Both the position numbers and the translations under genes were made by a program. The notes under the pieces are model-generated. The model saw only the letters and a program-made list of their open reading frames with translations. It made no database searches and was not told where the DNA came from. Below are positions 43,183-52,769 of a stretch of DNA of 64,000 nt, one piece after another; the first letter of the stretch is position 1, and each line of letters starts with the position of its first letter. Source of the DNA: Pedobacter sp. Hv1 (GTDB lineage: Bacteria > Bacteroidota > Bacteroidia > Sphingobacteriales > Sphingobacteriaceae); assembly GCF_001412215.1 (NCBI RefSeq), contig NZ_LLWP01000008.1, forward strand, positions 357,884 to 421,883, in the 5' to 3' direction.

Positions 43183-45564
43183 TTAGTTGGTCCTTTTGCG
43201 TTCTTCTTCATTACCAAAACCTCTATTTTTGACATTGATCTTTGTATTTCCGAAATTATAGGCTAACGATAGTCTAAAGAACCTACTGCTGTTGTTTTCG
43301 CTATAGACTTGTTTAATTCCATTTACTACTGAAGTATAATTTTTAAGGTAAGCGGTATTGAAAATATCGTTCGCTAATATTGATACCTGCATCTTATTTT
43401 TGATCAGGTCTTGTCTTAGCCCAACATTCAATCCATACATATTTCCAACTTCATACAAGCCTCTTTTAACTTTAGAAGTAAAAAAGAAATCGGCCTGTAG
43501 CTTGGTTGTTTTACCTATAGCAAAAGTATGATTTGTGCTCAAGTACAATTGTATTCCATTTTTTGGCGTGGCATTAATGGCATTGGTGAAATTGGTTTTT
43601 GAACCCAATAGGTAAACCATGTTCTGGCTCTGCCACCAGTTTCCTACATTAATGTTATAAGTTTCGCCTATGCCATAGTAATATTCTCTAAAGTAGTTCT
43701 GTCTGCTAATTACCTGTGTATTGGTGTTGGCGTCTGAAGTAAAGATGACCCCAAAACCATCAGTGGTTACATTAAAGAAAATATTGGTTCTTAAGTTTCC
43801 TTTATACACATGTGTAAATTCGAAATTGTCGTTAAATGAGGGTTGTAAAAAGGGATTCCCCTCAGAGTAGCTGGTGCTATTTAAGTAAGAACGAAAAGGA
43901 TTGAGGTTGGCAAAACTAGGTCTGTTTATCCTTCTACCATAACTAAAAGCAAAATTGTGGTTTTCGTTTTTTTGGTAAGAGAGGTAAACCGTTGGAAACA
44001 GTTTCAGGTAGGTATTGGTATTTTTTTGGTTGATGGTGAAAGAATAACCCTCAGTCTGTGTATTTTCTAACCTTAAGCCCAATTGCAAACTCAGTTTGGT
44101 ACCCAACTGCTTCACCCCATTCAGATAAAATGCTTGGTTGCGCTCTTTATAATCAAATTCATTGGACCGATTTGGGTCAAAAGCAGGTGTACCACCAATG
44201 GTATTGTAATATTTTACATCGGCCTTGCTGTTTACAAAACTGAACCTAACGCCATAAGAAAGGTTGAAAAATTTAAAGGGGTGCTCCATGTCTATTTTAA
44301 GGCCAAAATTGTTGATGTTTTGGTTAGAGATATTTCTGGCCGACTGGTTGGTATTTAAAAATTCGCCACTAGGTAAAAAGGTATTCGATACAAAGTTGTT
44401 GTCTATTTTGGCACCATAGCTGAAATAATCGAGGTCTACCGAAATCTTTCTATTTAGTGTATCTAAAGTAGATACCAGATGTGCATTGTAAGTATTGCTT
44501 TTATTATTGAGGTCGTTTGCGGCGTTGGTAACCAATACAGATTGCAGGCGATGATTAACATCATTCATCTCTATGCTAGTGTGGTCTGCACGATCTGGGT
44601 TGTTAAAACTACCCAAATACTGTACGCCAATGGTGGTTTTACGGCTAAGATCATAATCTAAAGCCATACCCGTAGTTACATTGTCTTGTTTGCCTTTGCC
44701 TTCGCTCTTCAATTTCCATACACCATTGGGATAAAAGGTATCCAAATCTTCTCTCGATTTGATATTGCCCACTTTACCTCCAGCATTAAAAGAGAACTTT
44801 AACCTGTCTTTATTGTAAAAGAAACTATTGTTCAAGCTTAAGAAACCATATCTACTTTGATCGTAAGCAAGGTTGGTTGAGTTTTTCCAAGCATTGATTG
44901 CCCCTTTTTTGAGCACAATGTTAATCAGTCCACCATCGCCACTGGCCTCATATTTGGCAGGTGGATTATTGATTACCTCAATACTTTTAATGTCACTTGC
45001 AGCAATTGAACTCAAATAATTGATCAATTCTTGGCCAGTCAGTTCAAGCATTCGTCCGTTGATCATTACACGAGCCGAGCCTTTACCCAACAAACTGATG
45101 TTGTCATTTTGAAGCAGTACACCCGGTGCCGAACCTATGGCATTGATAGCATTACCTCCACTGGCCATTACACTCTGCTCTACATTAAAGATCAAACGAT
45201 CGGCTTTATATTCGATCATTTTCTTTTTGGCTACCACAACCACCTCGTTCAAATTATTGCCTTGAGCCTTTAATTGAAGGGTACCTAAATCTGTATCTTT
45301 TTCTATAACAAGTTGTTTTTCCAATGTCTCGTAACCTACAAAACTGATCTTGAGTTTATAAATACCAGTTTTGATCTTTAATTGAAAAGAGCCATCTTCT
45401 TTAGTCAGATCGCCGGTTGCTGGTTTTCCATCGGTATTTAATAAAATTACATTGGCCCAACCAATAGCTTCTTGGTTATTTTTTACGTTTCCTTTCAATT
45501 GCACTTGTGCATTTACCCACATAGACAAGCTGCTTAATAAAGCAATTACAATAAGTCTTTTCAT
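43183..45564 (-). CDS. Outer-membrane beta-barrel receptor (TonB-dependent-like, OMP_b-brl_3)
   Basis: 793 residues from ATG 45564; the preceding 15 in-frame codons are not part of a signal peptide and are rejected. Signal LIVIALLSSLSMWVNAQ, then a carboxypeptidase-regulatory-like domain (about 20-105: VSFVGYETLEKQL-type stretch), a plug domain (about 110-215: SAPGVLLQNDNISLLGKGSARVMINGR, ASDIKSIEVINNPPAKYEASG) and a large barrel of the outer-membrane beta-barrel 3 type. Ligand unknown. It is preceded by an inverted repeat and, further upstream on the same strand, by an AraC-type membrane regulator gene. Confidence 0.9.
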   Translation of the reverse strand: MKRLIVIALLSSLSMWVNAQVQLKGNVKNNQEAIGWANVILLNTDGKPATGDLTKEDGSFQLKIKTGIYKLKISFVGYETLEKQLVIEKDTDLGTLQLKAQGNNLNEVVVVAKKKMIEYKADRLIFNVEQSVMASGGNAINAIGSAPGVLLQNDNISLLGKGSARVMINGRMLELTGQELINYLSSIAASDIKSIEVINNPPAKYEASGDGGLINIVLKKGAINAWKNSTNLAYDQSRYGFLSLNNSFFYNKDRLKFSFNAGGKVGNIKSREDLDTFYPNGVWKLKSEGKGKQDNVTTGMALDYDLSRKTTIGVQYLGSFNNPDRADHTSIEMNDVNHRLQSVLVTNAANDLNNKSNTYNAHLVSTLDTLNRKISVDLDYFSYGAKIDNNFVSNTFLPSGEFLNTNQSARNISNQNINNFGLKIDMEHPFKFFNLSYGVRFSFVNSKADVKYYNTIGGTPAFDPNRSNEFDYKERNQAFYLNGVKQLGTKLSLQLGLRLENTQTEGYSFTINQKNTNTYLKLFPTVYLSYQKNENHNFAFSYGRRINRPSFANLNPFRSYLNSTSYSEGNPFLQPSFNDNFEFTHVYKGNLRTNIFFNVTTDGFGVIFTSDANTNTQVISRQNYFREYYYGIGETYNINVGNWWQSQNMVYLLGSKTNFTNAINATPKNGIQLYLSTNHTFAIGKTTKLQADFFFTSKVKRGLYEVGNMYGLNVGLRQDLIKNKMQVSILANDIFNTAYLKNYTSVVNGIKQVYSENNSSRFFRLSLAYNFGNTKINVKNRGFGNEEERKRTN

Positions 45565-45622
45565 GTTTTTTCTATTTGTTGAGACAAAGTTGCTCGACAA
45601 ATGGGGCAATAACGTCCGACAA

Positions 45623-45689
45623 AAAAAGTCGTACCTTTTTTTCAGAAAGAAAATGGTTCGACCTTTTAAAATGGCACGTACGACTTTTT
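45623..45689. promoter_or_regulatory. Inverted repeat with repeated CGAC blocks between AraC and receptor genes
   Basis: AAAAAGTCGTAC (45623-45634) and GTACGACTTTTT (45678-45689) are perfect 12-bp reverse complements 43 bases apart. The interval and its left flank carry further TCGAC/CGAC blocks. It lies about 60 bp before the receptor start and 13 bp after the stop of the AraC-type gene, so it may be an operator for the receptor gene or part of a terminator for the regulator gene. No T-run directly follows on the minus strand except the arm itself. Confidence 0.4.
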
Positions 45690-45701
45690 ACAACAACCTG
45701 A

Positions 45702-46844
45702 TTAGGAACCGTTACGGTATTGAGTTGGCGTTAAATCGGTGTACTTTTTAAATGCGGTATTAAAGGAGGATTTAGAATTGAAACCGATATAATATAAAAT
45801 TTCCTGTACGGTTAACTTACTTTTTGCAGGGTCTCTCAACATCTCCATGGCTTTCTTGATTCGGTACTCGTTTACAAAATCAAAAAAATGTTGGTCTAGG
45901 TGGTGATTGATTAAAATAGAAAGCTCACGAACAGGCATATTGATGAGGTTAGCTAAATCTTGTATGGTTAACGACGGTTCTAAATAGGGTTCGTTTTTGC
46001 TCATAAATGTTTTCAGTTCTGTAACCTTATGTTCAACCTCATTTTCAACCTCAGTTTTTTCAATTGATGTTTGGTCAATTGCAGGCAAGATATCTTTTAC
46101 CAAACGTAGTTTTGAATCTACCCCTCTAAAAAGCTCTGGATGGTACAATGCCTTTAAAACAAACCAGCATAAAACACTCAAGGCAATTACACCTACTAAA
46201 AGATTGGCCCAAATAGAAATGGTGGTTAAATTCTTATACACTAAAATATTTTTGATCATTACAAAGCTGTGTGCCACCACAGAAACCATGGTCAATTGAA
46301 ACAGCCAGCGATAGGTAATATTACTCGGATCGGTATAATTTTCGAGATAGATTTTTTTGAATTTGCTTAAGGCCAAAAGGATAGCTACAATATAAAAAAC
46401 AAACTGCGTGTCTATAAATACCCTTAAAAAAAGTGTTTCGGGTCTATCCATATAATGGTTAAAGAAAAGCTCTTTCCCTGCTTGATTAGCCAAATATACC
46501 CCCGGAGTTACCACAAGGTTGGCGATGATAAAAGGCAACACATGTAATAGATGTTTGGGCCTTAGCTTAAAATCGGTATAACAAACAGATAACACATAAA
46601 GGTAAAAGAAAGGCATAATCAGGAACGAAGTCTGTTCTCTGAACATTTCTATGCCTAATTGGTCTTCTACAAAATAAACAACAAAAAAGCCACTCAGGTC
46701 TATCCCACTTAGGATAATGAATGATGCAAAAAGCACATTGCTTAGCTTATTTTTTGTTTTTACAGTAAGCAAAAACAAGGCTAAAAGAAAGGATACAAAA
46801 ACGGCTACACAACTAACGATACCTACTAAATTACTTTTGTCCAT
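45702..46844 (-). CDS. AraC-family regulator with membrane-spanning N-terminus
   Basis: 380 residues. About seven membrane segments fill residues 1-235 (VGIVSCVAVFVSFLLALFLL, LIMPFFYLYVLSVCY, VLPFIIANLVVTPGVYLA, FVFYIVAILLAL, WANLLVGVIALSVLCWFVL and others), followed by a linker and a C-terminal AraC domain (about 285-378: LTIQDLANLINMPVRELSILINHHL and YIGFNSKSSFNTAFKKYTDLTPTQYRN). Such membrane-bound AraC proteins sense at the envelope and act on nearby genes; the receptor gene downstream is a candidate target. Confidence 0.93.
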   Translation of the reverse strand: MDKSNLVGIVSCVAVFVSFLLALFLLTVKTKNKLSNVLFASFIILSGIDLSGFFVVYFVEDQLGIEMFREQTSFLIMPFFYLYVLSVCYTDFKLRPKHLLHVLPFIIANLVVTPGVYLANQAGKELFFNHYMDRPETLFLRVFIDTQFVFYIVAILLALSKFKKIYLENYTDPSNITYRWLFQLTMVSVVAHSFVMIKNILVYKNLTTISIWANLLVGVIALSVLCWFVLKALYHPELFRGVDSKLRLVKDILPAIDQTSIEKTEVENEVEHKVTELKTFMSKNEPYLEPSLTIQDLANLINMPVRELSILINHHLDQHFFDFVNEYRIKKAMEMLRDPAKSKLTVQEILYYIGFNSKSSFNTAFKKYTDLTPTQYRNGS

Positions 46845-46920
46845 TTTTAACCTTTTGCTTTGGCTTACTAAAGTAAATACAAAGTTTTAATTCTGGATCA
46901 TTTTTAAGAAAAGCTATTCG

Positions 46921-47604
46921 TTAGGCAATTTTTTGAATTACGTAGGCAATCATTTCAGTACGAATATTAAAGCCGAGTTTTTGATATAATTTAACTGCCC
47001 CATGGTTATCATTTCGTACGTGTAGAAAAGGTGTTTCAGATCGATCTAATATCCTCTTGATCTGTTCGCGTAACAGTTGGTAAGCATAACCTTTGCCCAA
47101 ATGATCTGGATGGGTACATACGGCACTTACCTCTGTATAGGGCGTTGGATGAAATCGATGTCCTGCCATTGCCACCAATTGATCATCCTTAAATACGCCA
47201 GTATAGTTACCCAAAACAATGGTTCTAGGTCTAAATGGCCCAGGCTGGGTCAGTTCTACCAAAGCAGTCATTTCCGGAACATCATCAGCTGTGAGATCTG
47301 TGAAGTCTGCATCTGCTCCTGTTGGGATTTCTTTAGGTTCATAAACCATCTGGAACATATCAATGTGGGTAAGCAATTTCCAGTTTTCGGGTATAACCGT
47401 TGGTTCGGGTGTAAAAACAACAAATAGACTTGCTTCAGGGCTATTTTGATAAAGAGCTTCAAAATCCGCTGCTGAATTATCTTTTAGCCCTGCAAATGAA
47501 GCAATATCTTCTTGGTAATAGTTTGCCTGATCGGTGCCTTTTGCAAAAGCTTGATGGCCAGAGATTAGCGCATGGTAAATTGGATTATCTAATATATGTT
47601 TCAT
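46921..47604 (-). CDS. GNAT-family N-acetyltransferase (FR47-like)
   Basis: 227 residues from ATG 47604; an ATG two codons earlier is possible. The N-terminal half is family-specific and less conserved. The C-terminal FR47-like GNAT core has MTALVELTQPGPFRPRT, VAMAGHRFHPTPYTEVSAVCTHPDHLGKGYAYQLLREQI with the acetyl-CoA loop, and LHVRNDNHGAVKLYQKLGFNIRTEM. Substrate unknown. Single-gene unit. Confidence 0.9.
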   Translation of the reverse strand: MKHILDNPIYHALISGHQAFAKGTDQANYYQEDIASFAGLKDNSAADFEALYQNSPEASLFVVFTPEPTVIPENWKLLTHIDMFQMVYEPKEIPTGADADFTDLTADDVPEMTALVELTQPGPFRPRTIVLGNYTGVFKDDQLVAMAGHRFHPTPYTEVSAVCTHPDHLGKGYAYQLLREQIKRILDRSETPFLHVRNDNHGAVKLYQKLGFNIRTEMIAYVIQKIA

Positions 47605-47764
47605 GTACATCGTATTCAATAAACAAAGATATTAAAATGATTAGCGTTAATAGGTTCGAAAACTTGCTCAATTGATTAGCTTTAGTCTCAGATTTTATTT
47701 CACCAATCCATCAACTACAGTATTGCTACAGAGTGTTTGTTTTAATTTATAATTAAAAAAGATC

Positions 47765-48772
47765 ATGAAAAATAAATTTCTACTCCTAGTAAGTCTGTTC
47801 GGCATTAGCAGTTTTGGTTTTGCCCAACAAAAAACGGGTTTTCATCTTATCAAAACCCATCAAATACATAGCGATGGTGGGTGGGATTACCTATCTGTTG
47901 ACCAAAAGAACAATAGGTTGTACATCTCTCATGGCAACCAGGTTAACATCATCAATACCATTACTGGCGATTCTACAGGCATCATCAAAAATACATTAGG
48001 TGTGCATGGCATTGCGATAGCCAGCCCTTTTGCAAAAGGATATACCAGCAATGGAAGAACTGGTACTTGTACTGTTTTTAACCTCAATACAGCTGCCGTG
48101 ATAGGTCAGGTAACAGTTGGGCAAAATCCAGATGCCACTTTTTTTGATGATTTTTCTAAAAAAGTTATTGTTTTTAATGGCAAGAGTATGGATGCCAGTA
48201 TCATTGATCCGCAAACAGATCAAGTTGTGGCTACTATCCCATTGGGAGGCAAACCCGAAGCAGGTGTTTCTGATGGCAAAGGAAAAATCTATGTCAACAT
48301 TGAAGACAAGGCAGAGATTGTATGTTTTGATGCCAGTACCTATAAAGTACTTTCGAGATACCCATTAAAAGGCGGTGAAGAGCCTTCTGGTTTAGCTATA
48401 GATAGAGCAACATCGAGATTGTTTACCGTTTGTGCCAATAAGGTGATGCTCATTTTAGATGCTAAAACAGGTCGCCATATAGCTAAATTACCTATTGGTG
48501 ATGGCAGTGACGGTGTAGTTTTCGACCCTGTTTTAAAAACAGCCTACAGCTCTAATGGCGAAGGAACAATTACGGTAGTCAAAGCAATTTCTGCCGAAAA
48601 ATTTGTGGTACAAGAGACCATCAAGAGCAAAAATGGCGCAAGAACCATTGCTTTAGATCCGGTTAGCCATCACTTATTTTTACCTACTGCCGATTTTGAG
48701 AAAGCTACTACGCCAAATACCCGACCTAAAAGAATTGCAGGGAGCTTTCAGGTCTTAGAACTGGGCAAATAG
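47765..48772 (+). CDS. Exported YncE-like beta-propeller protein
   Basis: 335 residues with signal peptide (FLLLVSLFGISSFGFAQ). The mature chain is built of repeated beta-propeller blades of the YVTN/YncE type, for example GGWDYLSVDQKNNRLYISHG, VVATIPLGGKPEAGVSDGKGKIYVN and EEPSGLAIDRATSRLFTVCANKVMLILDAKTG. Such proteins are periplasmic or surface scaffolds or binders; no enzyme motif is visible. It is transcribed towards the convergent RND gene, 35 bp away. Confidence 0.9.
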   Translation: MKNKFLLLVSLFGISSFGFAQQKTGFHLIKTHQIHSDGGWDYLSVDQKNNRLYISHGNQVNIINTITGDSTGIIKNTLGVHGIAIASPFAKGYTSNGRTGTCTVFNLNTAAVIGQVTVGQNPDATFFDDFSKKVIVFNGKSMDASIIDPQTDQVVATIPLGGKPEAGVSDGKGKIYVNIEDKAEIVCFDASTYKVLSRYPLKGGEEPSGLAIDRATSRLFTVCANKVMLILDAKTGRHIAKLPIGDGSDGVVFDPVLKTAYSSNGEGTITVVKAISAEKFVVQETIKSKNGARTIALDPVSHHLFLPTADFEKATTPNTRPKRIAGSFQVLELGK

Positions 48773-48807
48773 GCTCGTAATAAATTAAAAACAGACCCTA
48801 ATAGCAT

Positions 48808-51800
48808 TTAAGTTTTTGCATAAATTTTCCGGATCAAACTTGGCAATACAATCAATAAAAGTGGTAATGCTATAAGGAAACCTCCTATTACGGCAATGGC
48901 CAAAGGCTGGTGCAATTGTGCTCCAGCCCCTATGCCTAAAGCCAATGGGGCAAGGGCAATAATGGCTCCTAGAGCGGTCATCAATTTTGGTCTTAACCGT
49001 GTAGAAATGGCAAAGGTAATGGCATCGTCTACATTTTTATCATGCAATGATTCTTTAAACTGTAGGAAGGTAAAAATGGCATTTTCGCCAATAATTCCAA
49101 CAATCATGATCAAGCCGGTATAACTACCAACATTAAGTGGGGTATGGGTTAAGAACAAAGCCAAATAACTACCAGAAATTCCGAGTACGGAAATAACCAA
49201 GATCAAAAATGCGATCTTGAAATCTTTAAAGAGGAATAAGATGACACTGAACACCAATAAGCTCGAGGCAATTAATATGATCAACAATTCTGAGAAAGAC
49301 TGCTGTTGCTCTTTGTAGGCGCCACCGTATTCAATATGGTAACCAGAAGGCAAACTGATTTTACTATTCACTGCGGCCTGGATATCTTTCATGGCACTGC
49401 CCAAATCCCTATTGTCTAACCTGGCAGTTACCACACCTATCGACTGCAGGTTTTCACGTTCTATCTCAGCGCTTCCTGTAGTAATCTCCACTTTTGCTAA
49501 ATTCTGGATTGGAATCGCTGTACCATCAGCTAAAAAGATCTTCAAGTTATTGATGGCCGAAACACCTACACTCCTGCTATAGGGATAAACCATCCTAATG
49601 GGCGATAGTTGTTGTTTATCATATAAATCGCCAATCAAATTGCCTTGTATTGCGGTTTGTACCTGCATTTGGAAACTGGCGGGTGTAATCCCATATTGGG
49701 CAAGCAGGCTAAAGTTGGGTTGGATGTTTACCGTTGGACCAGAAAGAATAATCCCATCAAATACATCGGCTGTTCCATTTACACGACCAACAATGGCAGC
49801 TACCTTTTTGGCAAGTGTTTGTAACTGCTCTTGTTCATTGCCAAAAATCTTCACTTCTATGGGCTGTGTCGAACTCATTAAATCGCCCAACATATCGCCA
49901 ATTACCTGACCAAAATCTACCTTTAATGCGGGCTGGGTACTTTCTATTTGGCTCCGAATTTCGGCAATCACCTCATCTGTAGATTTATTTCTATTGGGCT
50001 TTAATTGGATCAGGTAATCGCCTGTATTGGGTTCTGTGATAAAAAATCCCATCTGGGTACCCGTTCTTCGAGAGTAGGCTTGTACCTCTGGTATTTTAAC
50101 CAGCTCTTTTTCTACTTCTTTTAACATCCGGTCTGTTTCTTCTAAAGAAGTTCCAGGCGGGGAAGCATAATCAAGCACAATACTCCCTTCGTCCATTTCG
50201 GGCAAAAAGCCGGTTTCTAATCTTGGGAATACCAATACCATACTCGCGATGAGCAACAACATCAAGATGATACTGATGGCAGGTTTGCTGATAAAATAAC
50301 GAACCCAGTTTTGCGATTTAACCTCTTGTAGTTTTGTATTTGCGGTTGATGTATTTTGTGTCGAATTACGGGTTAACAGCAAGTAAATTACAGGTAATAC
50401 CATCCAGGTTACAAAGAAAGAGCAAACCAAGGTAATGATCATGGTATTGGTCATTACCTGAAAATAAGAGCCCGCCACCCCAGTCATCAACACAAAAGGA
50501 ATAAAAATTACGATCGTACTAATTGACGAGCCCAACATGGCCGGGAACAGATAATCGATTGCCTTGTTCAGTAAACTTACAGTAGGTTCTTCTGGATGTT
50601 CCTCGTGGGTTCGATGAATTTGTTCTACCACTACAATGGCATCATCTATAATTAGGCCTATGGCAGCTGCAATAGCACCCAATGTCATGATATTTAAAGA
50701 ATAACCTATAAAATAGAGCACAATTATGGTTAAACAAAGCGTTACCGGAATGGTAATGAGAATGGTTGCACTGGCCTTGAGCGATCGTAAAAAAATAATG
50801 GCCACAACAATAGCCAAAACCAATCCAATCCAGAGGCTATCTTTTACACTTTTAACAGATTCGTTTACAAAATCGGCCTGTACATAATAAGGTTTAATGC
50901 TTACACCCGCAGGTAGCAATTTTTTCAATTGTTTAACCTTAACTGCCATTTGGTTAGATAAATCTACCAGATTGGCATTGGGTTGCTTAATTACGGCAAT
51001 CAGAATTCCATCTTTTCCATTGGCATTGATACGGGTATACTCAACACTCTCTTGTATTTTAACCTGCGCTACATCTTTTATCTTTACAACTCTAGCTCCC
51101 CTTCTAATGAGTACCAGGTTTTCTAAATCTGTTTTGGTTTTAACGGTAGCATCAGTTACCGATAAGTAGAGGTAGTTATATTGAGACAGGTAACCATTTG
51201 ATTTGATAAAGTTGGTCTGACTTAGTGATGTGCCAATTTGATCTGGACTGATTCCTAAAGTCTGCATTTTTTGCAGGTCAAGTTCAATCCAGTATTCTTT
51301 AGTCTTGCCCCCAATTACCCTAATTTCTGAAACGCCATCTACCTGAGATAAAAAGGGTTTAACCGTAAAATCGGCTATTTTTTTTAGTTCGACAGGAGAT
51401 TTGCTATGGCTCTCTAAGCTATAACCACTTACAGGTAAAATAGAAGGGTTCATTTTCTCTACAGAAATATTAACCCCAGGTGGTAAGCTGTTGCTGATTT
51501 TGGCAATCTGTGCTTCAATTCTTTGTTGGCTCAGGTCAATATCTGCTCCAGGATTCATATAAGCAGACAGCTCGCAGCTCCCCCTATTGGTGGTGCTCCT
51601 TACCAATTGCAGGTTAGGCACCTGTTTCACGGCATTCTCTAATGGTCGGGTTACCGTTACCACCATTTTATCAACTGGCTGCAGCTCGGCTTCGGCAATG
51701 ATCTTGATCTTCGGAAAAGTGATTTCTGGGAACAAAGAGGTTTTTAATTGCTGGAAAGAATAAACCCCTCCCAACAGGATGATCACCAGTACGGCAAGAA

Positions 51801-51834
51801 TTGGATTTTTATGGGAAATGAAAAAATTCTTCAT
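48808..51834 (-). CDS. RND-family efflux permease
   Basis: Inner-membrane proton-driven pump, 1008 residues. The start ISHKNPILAVLVIILLGGVYSF is the first helix; the fourth helix has AAAIGLIIDDAIVVVEQIHRTHEEH with the two essential Asp, and the C-terminal membrane half ends LMTALGAIIALAPLALGIGAGAQLHQPLAIAVIGG. In the second-half TM10 segment GLIMIVGIIGENAIFTF the usual Lys is replaced by Glu-Asn, as seen in some metal/other-ion RND groups. Porter-domain sequence (QQRIEAQIAKISNSLPPGV) is normal. Last gene of a three-gene operon with adaptor and TolC. Confidence 0.95.
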   Translation of the reverse strand: MKNFFISHKNPILAVLVIILLGGVYSFQQLKTSLFPEITFPKIKIIAEAELQPVDKMVVTVTRPLENAVKQVPNLQLVRSTTNRGSCELSAYMNPGADIDLSQQRIEAQIAKISNSLPPGVNISVEKMNPSILPVSGYSLESHSKSPVELKKIADFTVKPFLSQVDGVSEIRVIGGKTKEYWIELDLQKMQTLGISPDQIGTSLSQTNFIKSNGYLSQYNYLYLSVTDATVKTKTDLENLVLIRRGARVVKIKDVAQVKIQESVEYTRINANGKDGILIAVIKQPNANLVDLSNQMAVKVKQLKKLLPAGVSIKPYYVQADFVNESVKSVKDSLWIGLVLAIVVAIIFLRSLKASATILITIPVTLCLTIIVLYFIGYSLNIMTLGAIAAAIGLIIDDAIVVVEQIHRTHEEHPEEPTVSLLNKAIDYLFPAMLGSSISTIVIFIPFVLMTGVAGSYFQVMTNTMIITLVCSFFVTWMVLPVIYLLLTRNSTQNTSTANTKLQEVKSQNWVRYFISKPAISIILMLLLIASMVLVFPRLETGFLPEMDEGSIVLDYASPPGTSLEETDRMLKEVEKELVKIPEVQAYSRRTGTQMGFFITEPNTGDYLIQLKPNRNKSTDEVIAEIRSQIESTQPALKVDFGQVIGDMLGDLMSSTQPIEVKIFGNEQEQLQTLAKKVAAIVGRVNGTADVFDGIILSGPTVNIQPNFSLLAQYGITPASFQMQVQTAIQGNLIGDLYDKQQLSPIRMVYPYSRSVGVSAINNLKIFLADGTAIPIQNLAKVEITTGSAEIERENLQSIGVVTARLDNRDLGSAMKDIQAAVNSKISLPSGYHIEYGGAYKEQQQSFSELLIILIASSLLVFSVILFLFKDFKIAFLILVISVLGISGSYLALFLTHTPLNVGSYTGLIMIVGIIGENAIFTFLQFKESLHDKNVDDAITFAISTRLRPKLMTALGAIIALAPLALGIGAGAQLHQPLAIAVIGGFLIALPLLLIVLPSLIRKIYAKT

Positions 51835-51844
51835 CTGGATAAGC

Positions 51845-52768
51845 TTATTTCAGGATCTTCACTCTTGCGGTATCGGCAATGCCATAATTTCCGGTCTTAA
51901 TTATTTTGTCTTTTTTATCAAACTTAGGGCTCAGTACCTCTACCAACGTATGGCTTTCAATTCCTTTTTTAACATCAACCCTTACGGCTGTAGAATCGTT
52001 GATCATTTTCATTACCCAAAACTGATCCTCTGTTTCATTAGCCAATACTGCAGATTTTGGTAATACCTGTGCATTCGGATGACTTGCTTTAACCAATTTA
52101 ACTTTGGCAATTAAACCCTCTGGTATGGCATTGGTCGAATTGACTTTTACAATATACCTTTGGGTTTGCGCCAACGAATCGACCGAAGGCATGGTACCAG
52201 CAAGTGCTCCGCTCAGCTTTTGACCATCTGGCAGTTCAACTGTTAAGTTGGGATTACTGTTGATCAATTGGTTAAACTCGTAGGGCAGATCTAATAAAAA
52301 CACCAAACTATTCCTATTGCTGATGGTGGCCAAGGCTTCGCCATCTTGCACATAATCTCCCTTTTGGTGATTTACCTGAACAATTAGTCCAGATTGAGCA
52401 GCTTTGATTTTAGAAATACCAGAAAACTTTAGTTCAGGATCAAGTTGGTTAATACTATTGCCTATAGCTTTAGCTTCTTTGGTAATGAGGCTAAAAAGTA
52501 ACTGTCCATTACTTACTTGTTTACCCATTAATGCAGCAGAAGCCTCTACATATCCATTAATGTTTGCCTTTACATAACTTTTTTCGAGATAGGCTGATAC
52601 AGCGGTAACTTCTATCGATTCGCTCAATGAGCTGTCGGCCACAGCAGTTACCTGCACTGGTGTAATGGCTGTTATTTCTTCATCTGTTGCAGGGTCAGTT
52701 TGCTGACAGCCAATGCCTATTAACATGGCAAAAATTATGCTGGATAAAGCTTTGAAATACCTGTTCAT
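51845..52768 (-). CDS. RND periplasmic adaptor (membrane fusion) lipoprotein with shortened hairpin
   Basis: 307 residues, with a lipobox IGIGC near residue 20. The two lipoyl half-motifs are visible (VKANINGYVEASAALMGKQVSNGQLLF and IKAAQSGLIVQVNHQKGDYVQDGEALATI), but only about 25 residues separate them, instead of the 60-70 residue coiled-coil hairpin that normally contacts TolC. A beta-barrel domain (about 145-230) and a membrane-proximal domain follow. The adaptor links pump and channel; with such a short hairpin the contact to TolC must differ. One base separates its start from the TolC stop; 10 bases to the pump gene. Confidence 0.9.
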   Translation of the reverse strand: MNRYFKALSSIIFAMLIGIGCQQTDPATDEEITAITPVQVTAVADSSLSESIEVTAVSAYLEKSYVKANINGYVEASAALMGKQVSNGQLLFSLITKEAKAIGNSINQLDPELKFSGISKIKAAQSGLIVQVNHQKGDYVQDGEALATISNRNSLVFLLDLPYEFNQLINSNPNLTVELPDGQKLSGALAGTMPSVDSLAQTQRYIVKVNSTNAIPEGLIAKVKLVKASHPNAQVLPKSAVLANETEDQFWVMKMINDSTAVRVDVKKGIESHTLVEVLSPKFDKKDKIIKTGNYGIADTARVKILK

Positions 52769-52769
52769 A

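Noticed and set aside
47620..47764. Short intergenic stretch with GGTTCGAA that could suggest a tRNA T-arm
   Set aside because: No cloverleaf arms can be built around it.
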